NCBI GenBank assembly: GCA_028699735.1
Contig: JAQVUB010000039.1
Coordinates: 1 to 11,258, forward strand
Direction of reading: 5' to 3'
Source of the DNA: Lentisphaeria bacterium
GTDB lineage: Bacteria; Verrucomicrobiota; Lentisphaeria; Oligosphaerales; Oligosphaeraceae
DNA length: 11,258 bases
Of the stretch, positions 6,056-11,258 are shown one piece after another (the first letter of the stretch is position 1; every line of letters begins with the position of its first letter). The notes under the pieces were generated by a model, which made no database searches, was not told the origin of the DNA, and saw nothing but the letters and a program-made list of their open reading frames with translations. The position numbers and the translations under genes were made by a program.

Positions 6056-6814
6056 ATGGAACTCACCCAGTCCCAGCTCGAGAGCATCAGAGACCAGATT
6101 CCGGAACCCTATAATACGCCACAGCGATTTGGCGAATTTATCCGTCAGAAGGTCCAGCCACACAACACGCTTTGTACAGCGGTCAAGGCTGAAATAGACA
6201 AGCTGTTGGCGCCCTTGATCCGACGGTATGAAAACCGTTTCTTCTGCAGAATCGACGACAGCCATCAGCTAAAGACGCCGGAGAGCATTATCGATAAAAT
6301 TTTTCGGCCTTTCAAAAAAGGACCAAAAGCAGGTGAACCCATTCCGTCCCAATATGATCTGAAAAACTTTGATAAGACCATGACCGACCTGGCGAGGTTT
6401 CGGATTGTCTGCAACTTTTTGAGCGACGTCAAGATCGTTGAAGAAGCCATCCGCAAATCCGAAAAGTTGAATCAGAAATTTAACATCAAACATGAATCCA
6501 CTATCGATCAAAGGCCCAAATTGCGCAAATCCGGTGAACGGTCCGTGAAATTTGTGTTGGAATATAAAAATCAACCCGGCTTGTTCCTGGAAATCCAGGT
6601 CATGACCCAATTGCAAGAGGCCTGGGACAAAAAGGATCATTTTCTGGTTTATGAAACCCGACGCCGTGATCCGGAAAGCGATGAGGAAAATTTTTCGGAT
6701 TTCCTGGATGCCAAGATGCATGCCATGGCTGAACTTCTCTACGTGGCGGACAATTATTTTGAAGACCTGAGAAGCTCTCGCGAAGAACTTGGAAAAAACA
6801 AGGGGGGCCAATGA
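6056..6814 (+). CDS. RelA/SpoT-domain nucleotidyltransferase (small alarmone-synthetase-like; possible toxin effector)
   Basis: This 252-residue protein carries only a RelA/SpoT-type pyrophosphokinase domain and no HD hydrolase. Family landmarks in order are KTPESIIDKI (from K73), DLARFRIVC (D111, the usual metal-binding Asp), a G-loop GERS (160-163), and EIQVMT (catalytic-type E179) followed by WDKKDHFLVYE. Canonical synthetases read GYRS and EIQVRT at the last two points. Here the Tyr that stacks on the guanine acceptor is Glu, and the Arg is Met, so the acceptor may not be GDP or GTP. Relatives called toxSAS make toxic nucleotides or pyrophosphorylate tRNA ends. GGGAGG seven bases upstream supports the start at 6056; an in-frame ATG at 6002 lies in the operator. 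Its stop overlaps the next start (ATGA), so it is translationally coupled to the ATPase. Confidence 0.85.
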   Translation: MELTQSQLESIRDQIPEPYNTPQRFGEFIRQKVQPHNTLCTAVKAEIDKLLAPLIRRYENRFFCRIDDSHQLKTPESIIDKIFRPFKKGPKAGEPIPSQYDLKNFDKTMTDLARFRIVCNFLSDVKIVEEAIRKSEKLNQKFNIKHESTIDQRPKLRKSGERSVKFVLEYKNQPGLFLEIQVMTQLQEAWDKKDHFLVYETRRRDPESDEENFSDFLDAKMHAMAELLYVADNYFEDLRSSREELGKNKGGQ

Positions 6815-8364
6815 AACTTCGAAAAGAAACCATTCAGACAGGCCATTTGCTGGCTTTTATATCCAAACAGGACGCAACCGATAATTTTTCAATATTTTTT
6901 CCGGTCCGGGGGTTGGAACAATTCGACAGCCTTTTGAAAATCACCCGGGGATTTGAGCTTTGCTCGGATAAATACCGGGAGCGATATGATTTTGTTGAAT
7001 ACTCTATCGCGGATTTCGGGCGGATTGAAGAGTCTTTTCAAAATGTTGACAGAAAACGCCTTGTCGTCTTTGATCCATCTGGCTTTCTGGACAGCGATTT
7101 TGAGTTTGTCGAACGCTTTGGACGTATAGTGCTTGAAAGGCTCTCTGGACAATTTGATCCGATTTTCCCGAACATTGTGACTGGCGCAAATGCAACCGGA
7201 TCGGATTTCTACGACCGCAGGCAGACCATTGAGAAAATTTTTCAACTCCTGGATGAGGGAGAAAACATCCTGTTCAGGGCGCCGAGGCGTTATGGCAAAA
7301 GCAGTCTCCTGAAACATATCGAAAAGTATCCTCCAGGCAACTGGCATGTCTGCTACATCGACCTTGAAGGAGGAAAATCCTGCGAAGATTTTGTGGAGCA
7401 GATATTCAAAGGCCTGCTCTTAAACCCTTCGTGCAGTTATTGTCTCCCGGATGAAATTTCCGTCCAGAAAATCGGCGAAAAGCCAGAGATGGAAAAAATG
7501 GATTTTATCCGGCAGGAGCGGAGCAAGATCCGGAAAAATTGGAAAGCCTATGCGGAAAATCTGTTTAAATCGGTTAATACCAAGGCTGTTGATAAAAAGA
7601 TTCTGCTTGTTTTAGACGAGGTGTCTTTTCTCATCGAAGACATGATGGTGCATTCTGAAGGAAACAAACAAGAGGTTCGGGAACTTCTTTTATGGTTTCG
7701 CGAGATCCGAAAAGAAATGGACCGTGTTCAATTGATTCTTACCGGCTCTGAACACCTTCCGACATTTTTACAAGGCTTCGGCATTGATGAAGGACTTCTG
7801 TCCGACCTGAAACCGATGAGTTTGGAGCTTTTCGATCCGCAGACAGCCGTGGATTTCATTTTTTTGACGCTGGCCGGTCAGAAAATCGGGGTCGTTCAGG
7901 ATGAAATCAATCATATGCTCAGTTTAATCGGCAAGCCGATTCCGTATTTTCTTCAGCTTTTTCTCGATGCGGTTTGCCGGGTTTGCCGCGAAAGACAGAA
8001 TCTCACCTGTGATGATCTTACGGAAATTTATTACCAGAATCTATTGGGGGCAGACAGCAAGCGCTATTTTGAATCCATCCAAAGGCAGCTCGACCGCTAC
8101 CGCCGGTTCGACGTCAAGAACAGCGCGGCAGCCTCGCGCATTTTAAATGAGTTGGCCAATAACGAAATACGATCCCTTGAACAGTTGCAAGTCCTTTGGC
8201 AGGTGGAAACCGGATCAGTTGAGCGATTTGACGTCATGATGGGGATATTGCAGGATGATTTTTACATCCGGATCAAAGACGGTACAGCCTCGTTTGACAG
8301 CAAGTTGTTAAAGGACTGGTGGAACCGGCATGTCCTGCCTTCAGCTAAAAGCAGTGAACCGTGA
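6811..8364 (+). CDS. P-loop ATPase (archaeal-ATPase/STAND-like) with unidentified N-terminal domain
   Basis: This is a 517-residue protein. Residues 1 to about 130 form a domain I do not recognise, with no membrane segment. Next comes an NTPase module: FYDRR entry, Walker A APRRYGKSS (K163), Walker B ILLVLDE (D269, E270), then a sensor-like LILTGSEH. The RRYGKSSLL form of the P-loop is typical of the archaeal-ATPase (PF01637-like) branch of STAND NTPases. The last ~100 residues resemble the winged-helix region that follows such modules and end in a W-rich segment (KDWWNRH). The gene starts inside the stop of the RelA/SpoT gene (ATGA overlap), implying fixed stoichiometry and a physical or regulatory partnership. 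Possible roles are sensor, or switch holding the nucleotidyltransferase inactive. The substrate or trigger is unknown. Confidence 0.82.
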   Translation: MKLRKETIQTGHLLAFISKQDATDNFSIFFPVRGLEQFDSLLKITRGFELCSDKYRERYDFVEYSIADFGRIEESFQNVDRKRLVVFDPSGFLDSDFEFVERFGRIVLERLSGQFDPIFPNIVTGANATGSDFYDRRQTIEKIFQLLDEGENILFRAPRRYGKSSLLKHIEKYPPGNWHVCYIDLEGGKSCEDFVEQIFKGLLLNPSCSYCLPDEISVQKIGEKPEMEKMDFIRQERSKIRKNWKAYAENLFKSVNTKAVDKKILLVLDEVSFLIEDMMVHSEGNKQEVRELLLWFREIRKEMDRVQLILTGSEHLPTFLQGFGIDEGLLSDLKPMSLELFDPQTAVDFIFLTLAGQKIGVVQDEINHMLSLIGKPIPYFLQLFLDAVCRVCRERQNLTCDDLTEIYYQNLLGADSKRYFESIQRQLDRYRRFDVKNSAAASRILNELANNEIRSLEQLQVLWQVETGSVERFDVMMGILQDDFYIRIKDGTASFDSKLLKDWWNRHVLPSAKSSEP

Positions 8365-8379
8365 AAGGAAACAGCGTCA

Positions 8380-10953
8380 ATGGAATCCTTGTATCCCTAT
8401 ACTCCTCGAAAATCGAGCTTTGAAGATTTAAAACATACCTTTGTGGCCCGGCAGGTGCTTCTGGATGAAATGATAGAAGCCATTTCCGATCAGCGTGGTG
8501 CGGAAACGCCTCAGCATTGGATGATTCTGGGCGTCAGGGGAATGGGCAAGTCCCATCTCATCACCATGGTCTATCATATGGTAAAGCGCGATGAGCAGCT
8601 TTCGAAACACTGGCTTCCGGTACTGATGAATGAGGAAGAACACGGCGTTTTTTCCTTGCATACCCTGTTTATCCGCATATTAACCAAGCTCGGCGAGGAG
8701 CTTTCGGGCGCTGATAAAAAAGCATCTGAAGCGATCATGCGGTTTCTCGACAAGTTGAGAGATTCGGGGGGCGCCGAGGACGAAATTCTTGAGGACGTGG
8801 TTGCTTTTCTTAAGGATTTTGTGAAAACCTCCGGCAGGAGATTGCTGATATTGCTGGAAAACGCCGATGAGCTTTTGACTCGATATCTTTCCCGAAAAAA
8901 CGATATCAAGAAATTCCGGAATATCCTTCAGCACGACAAATTTTTCATGCTGATTTCCACATCTCCGACTTTTTTTAAAGGAATCAGCAGCAGCAAGGCC
9001 CCGCTATATGATTTTTTCCGTATCCGCCAACTGGACCTTTTAAGCTACGAAGCGTCGGTGGACCTGCTGAACCGGTGGGCGGAACTGGAAGGAAAATCCG
9101 GAGAAGAACAAAAGCATCCTCTGCGTTTTAGGGGAAACGATTACAGACTGCGCGTGCTCTATCATCTTACCGGTGGAAATCCCAGGATCCTCCTGTTTTT
9201 GTACATGGCCATCAGCGGGCAGGACGGAATTCAAAGCGCGGTGGATACCTTCAGCAAGCTGCTTGAAGAAGATCTGAGCAGCTACTATCTGAGCCGGATG
9301 CGGGACCTTTCAAATCAGGTTCAGCCCATTGTGGTTGCCCTGGCGGAAAGTTCGGGGAGCCTGACGCAGACGGAAATCGCCAGACTTACGTTTTTGCCGG
9401 CCAAAAGCATCGGAACGGCAATGGTTAGATTGGAACAAGACGGCTTGGTCAGAGCCGTATCCGAGAAAAAAGGGAAAAACACTCTCTATGCATTGACGGA
9501 TCAGTTGTTTCGTCTGTGGTACCAGTGGCGGACTCATGCCGATGAACGTCGGGTTATTACTGCCGTGGTGGAATTTCTGGCTGTCTGGTATCGTAAAAAA
9601 CAGCTCATCCAATGGGCCGGCGAGGAGGGAATATCCGGAGTGCATTGCAAGGAAGCCTTGGCCTTTCGTGAAAGCGAAAACTTCCGGAAAGTCATTGAAC
9701 CATTTTGTCAGGATAGCGAGAAATATATTAATGAACATCTTTCCCTGAAAGACTACCCGGCGGTTTTTGAAACTCTGGATTTGTTGAAAGAATATGGAGT
9801 CTCGGTCTCAGGTTTGCGAAAAAGCGCATTTGATGGGGTGAAAAAAGATAAAAGAATTGATGACGCTGAAGAATATTTCAGGGAGCGCATCAAAAAAGAT
9901 GAAAGCGATCTTGAAGCGCTTTCGGGCCTGGGTCGGATTCTATATGAAAAAGATAATTACGCAGGCGCGGAGGAGGCTTTTAGCAAGTCTGTAGAATTGT
10001 CTCCGGAGAATGCGTCTTTCTGGGACGCTTTGGGCGAGGCGCGATGGCGTCAGGATAATTACGCAGGTGCCGAGGAGGCAATGAACAAGGCTGTAGAGTT
10101 GTCTCCGGAGGAGGCATCTTTCTGGAGCAATTTGGGTTTGACGCGAAGGCTTCAGGAAAATTACGCAGGCGCTGAGGAGGCTTTTAGCAAGGCCGCAGAC
10201 TTGTCTCCGGAGGATGCGTCTTTCTGGGGCGCTTTGGGCGCGATTCGATGGCGTCAGGATAATTACGCGGGTGCCGAGGAGGCTTTTAGCAAGGCCGTAA
10301 AATTGTCCCCGGAGGATGCTTCTTTCTGGAACGCTTTAGGCGTAATTCGATGGCATCAGGATAATTATGCGGGAACCGAGGAGGCAATGAACAAGACTGT
10401 AGAATTGTCTCCGGAGGATGCTTCTTTCTGGAGCAATCTGGGTGAGGCACAATTGGCTTTGGGTGATAGCATCGGATCTGAAAAGTCTTTCATAAAGGCT
10501 ATGGCATTAAATCCTGCACTCAAATTGAAGGCCCGTATCGGTTTATTGCAGGCTTATGTAAATGTGAAAAATCAGGATAGCGGTTTTTTTAAAGAAAATT
10601 TGAGCAAGGCTGTTGCGATTTTAAATCAGGCGGATGCGTTAAAAGAAGAAGATAAGCAGGATGTTATCGGGCAGATATTTGATGTTCTGACAGCTGTTTT
10701 AAATCAGGAAAACATCAAAACCATTCGGATCTATCTTGAAGGCATCCGGGAGGCGTCGGAAGATCTGGGTCGGATATTCAAGCCGTTTGACTATGTTTTG
10801 GATTACTTTGATGCGTTTTTTGCTGCGCAGATCGACAAAAAAGCAACCGCGGATCGTGCCCAGAGGGTTCTGGACAGCGTGGCCAGTGAAATTCGGGGGC
10901 CGGTTGAAGGGATGATCGAAAAAGTTAAAAAGCGACTGAACCATTCTGATTAA
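8380..10953 (+). CDS. Large STAND-like ATPase with winged-helix and tandem TPR repeats
   Basis: This is an 857-residue protein. Residues about 20-280 form a P-loop NTPase with Walker A GVRGMGKSH (K57) and Walker B LLILLENADEL, in which Glu (E160) replaces the usual Asp. Residues about 318-385 look like the winged-helix tail of archaeal-type ATPases (SLTQTEIARL, a second helix LEQDGLV, then LYALTDQLFRLWYQW). Residues about 494-730 are TPR repeats, including five near-identical 34-residue units from N526. The remaining ~120 residues are helical and unassigned. AAAGGA 10 bases upstream supports the start, 15 bases after the previous stop. This is the layout of STAND sensors, in which C-terminal repeats detect a ligand and the ATPase oligomerises. 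Here it may sense the trigger and activate the RelA/SpoT-type protein, though that link is inference. No effector domain of its own is visible. Confidence 0.83.
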   Translation: MESLYPYTPRKSSFEDLKHTFVARQVLLDEMIEAISDQRGAETPQHWMILGVRGMGKSHLITMVYHMVKRDEQLSKHWLPVLMNEEEHGVFSLHTLFIRILTKLGEELSGADKKASEAIMRFLDKLRDSGGAEDEILEDVVAFLKDFVKTSGRRLLILLENADELLTRYLSRKNDIKKFRNILQHDKFFMLISTSPTFFKGISSSKAPLYDFFRIRQLDLLSYEASVDLLNRWAELEGKSGEEQKHPLRFRGNDYRLRVLYHLTGGNPRILLFLYMAISGQDGIQSAVDTFSKLLEEDLSSYYLSRMRDLSNQVQPIVVALAESSGSLTQTEIARLTFLPAKSIGTAMVRLEQDGLVRAVSEKKGKNTLYALTDQLFRLWYQWRTHADERRVITAVVEFLAVWYRKKQLIQWAGEEGISGVHCKEALAFRESENFRKVIEPFCQDSEKYINEHLSLKDYPAVFETLDLLKEYGVSVSGLRKSAFDGVKKDKRIDDAEEYFRERIKKDESDLEALSGLGRILYEKDNYAGAEEAFSKSVELSPENASFWDALGEARWRQDNYAGAEEAMNKAVELSPEEASFWSNLGLTRRLQENYAGAEEAFSKAADLSPEDASFWGALGAIRWRQDNYAGAEEAFSKAVKLSPEDASFWNALGVIRWHQDNYAGTEEAMNKTVELSPEDASFWSNLGEAQLALGDSIGSEKSFIKAMALNPALKLKARIGLLQAYVNVKNQDSGFFKENLSKAVAILNQADALKEEDKQDVIGQIFDVLTAVLNQENIKTIRIYLEGIREASEDLGRIFKPFDYVLDYFDAFFAAQIDKKATADRAQRVLDSVASEIRGPVEGMIEKVKKRLNHSD
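9955..10464 (+). repeat. Five tandem 102-bp repeats encoding near-identical TPR units
   Basis: The AATTAC/AATTAT landmark recurs at 9955, 10057, 10159, 10261 and 10363, exactly 102 bases (34 codons) apart. Each unit encodes NYAGAEEA, then SK or NK, LSPE-ASFW and LG. Units 1, 3 and 4 use AFSK, while units 2 and 5 use AMNK with SFWSNLG. The DNA is conserved even at third positions, which points to recent duplication or gene conversion. The frame is kept throughout. Confidence 0.93.
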
Positions 10954-11176
10954 GGCGGTTGGAGAATTGCGCCCAAAATCTTGCAACGCTTGCTGTGTCA
11001 ACGGCCTTGTGGGCGAAAATCCCTTTGACAGCCCAAAGCATTCTATTTTATAGAATTGACGTTTGACGGATTCGTAAAAAGCCAATTTCTGCTGCAAGTC
11101 CCTCTTTGCCAGGCTGTAGAAAAACAAGAATCAGCCTGTTGAAACCGGCAACCCATTTTGAACAAGGAGTGTGACC
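10954..11176. other. Intergenic region with short inverted repeats, no clear terminator
   Basis: No convincing gene lies in this 223-base gap. A 7-3-7 palindrome ATTCTAT/ATAGAAT (11040-11056) and a 7-bp inverted repeat CAGGCTG/CAGCCTG (11110-11116, 11132-11138) are visible. CGCCCA (10970-10975) and TGGGCG (11010-11015) could pair over a long loop but lack a T-run. The promoter of the last gene is presumably here, but I could not identify boxes with confidence. Confidence 0.5.
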
Positions 11177-11258
11177 ATGGCCATACATCAGCCCATGAAG
11201 GATCTGTATCTGGTGGATCTGGACCAGTCTCTGGAAGGATTTCGAAATTTTATCAGCA
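11177..11258 (+). CDS. N-terminal part of an unidentified protein (partial; perhaps MBL-fold hydrolase)
   Basis: An ATG at 11177 follows AAGGAG (11164-11169) at a seven-base spacing and stays open for 27 codons to the window end. The visible part starts MAIHQPMKDLYLVDLDQSL. A strand of the LYLVDLDQ kind near the start is reminiscent of metallo-beta-lactamase-fold hydrolases, but the diagnostic HxHxDH motif would lie outside the window, so this is only a guess. No signal peptide is seen. Confidence 0.6.
   Translation, partial: MAIHQPMKDLYLVDLDQSLEGFRNFIS

Noticed and set aside
4861..6087. 408-codon minus-strand open frame across the cytochrome b gene and intergenic region
   Set aside because: It runs antisense through the cytochrome b gene, two hairpins and the cassette promoter, has no recognisable motif, and would start inside the next gene.
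9955..10464. Tandem repeats considered as a CRISPR or satellite array
   Set aside because: The period is exactly 34 codons, the frame is open throughout, there are no spacers, and the units translate to TPR motifs.
10970..11015. Possible terminator after the TPR ATPase gene
   Set aside because: Only six base pairs (CGCCCA/TGGGCG) over a loop of more than 30 bases and no T-run; not better than chance.
10699..11127. Minus-strand open frame at the end of the TPR ATPase gene
   Set aside because: Over half is antisense to the 857-residue protein; the rest is intergenic, with no ribosome site or recognisable domain.

Overview
The window looks like chromosomal DNA from a sulfate-reducing or related anaerobic delta-proteobacterium (Desulfobacterota). 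That rests on an octaheme cytochrome c of the tetrathionate-reductase family next to rhodanese and cytochrome b genes, a cysteine-rich PAS/sigma-54 regulator, and an excellent sigma-54 promoter. No rRNA, tRNA, CRISPR array or transposase was seen.

Region 1 (1-1881). The tail of an unidentified gene ends at 62 and is followed by a strong hairpin (82-112). A PAS-AAA+-Fis enhancer-binding regulator is encoded on the minus strand (1549 back to 166). The 330-base divergent gap between it and the next operon holds a cluster of GTTAA sites (probable activator sites, 1568-1603), a -24/-12 promoter facing right (1697-1712) and a possible stem-loop in the leader (1747-1803).

Region 2 (1882-5781). A four-gene plus-strand operon encodes an exported cytochrome-c-like protein that has lost its heme motif, a periplasmic triple-rhodanese protein, a membrane-anchored octaheme cytochrome c, and a four-helix cytochrome b. 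Together they read as an envelope redox module in which the cytochrome b passes quinol electrons to the octaheme enzyme, with the rhodanese handling sulfane sulfur. It is probably switched on by the divergent regulator. Two hairpins follow, the second a textbook terminator (5905-5940).

Region 3 (5941-10953). This part is clearly more AT-rich. A TTGACA-type promoter is overlaid by three 16-base direct repeats and a 12-bp inverted repeat. It drives three tightly packed genes: a RelA/SpoT-type nucleotidyltransferase, a P-loop ATPase with an unidentified N-terminal domain, and a large P-loop ATPase with a winged-helix and TPR repeats. A nucleotide-modifying effector beside two STAND-like sensor ATPases, in a compositionally distinct cassette, fits a stress or phage-defence (toxin-type) system. 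I cannot match this three-gene arrangement to a named system, and it is the main candidate for something new here.

Region 4 (10954-11258). A 223-base gap has only short inverted repeats and no convincing terminator. It is followed by the first 27 codons of another plus-strand gene that runs off the window.
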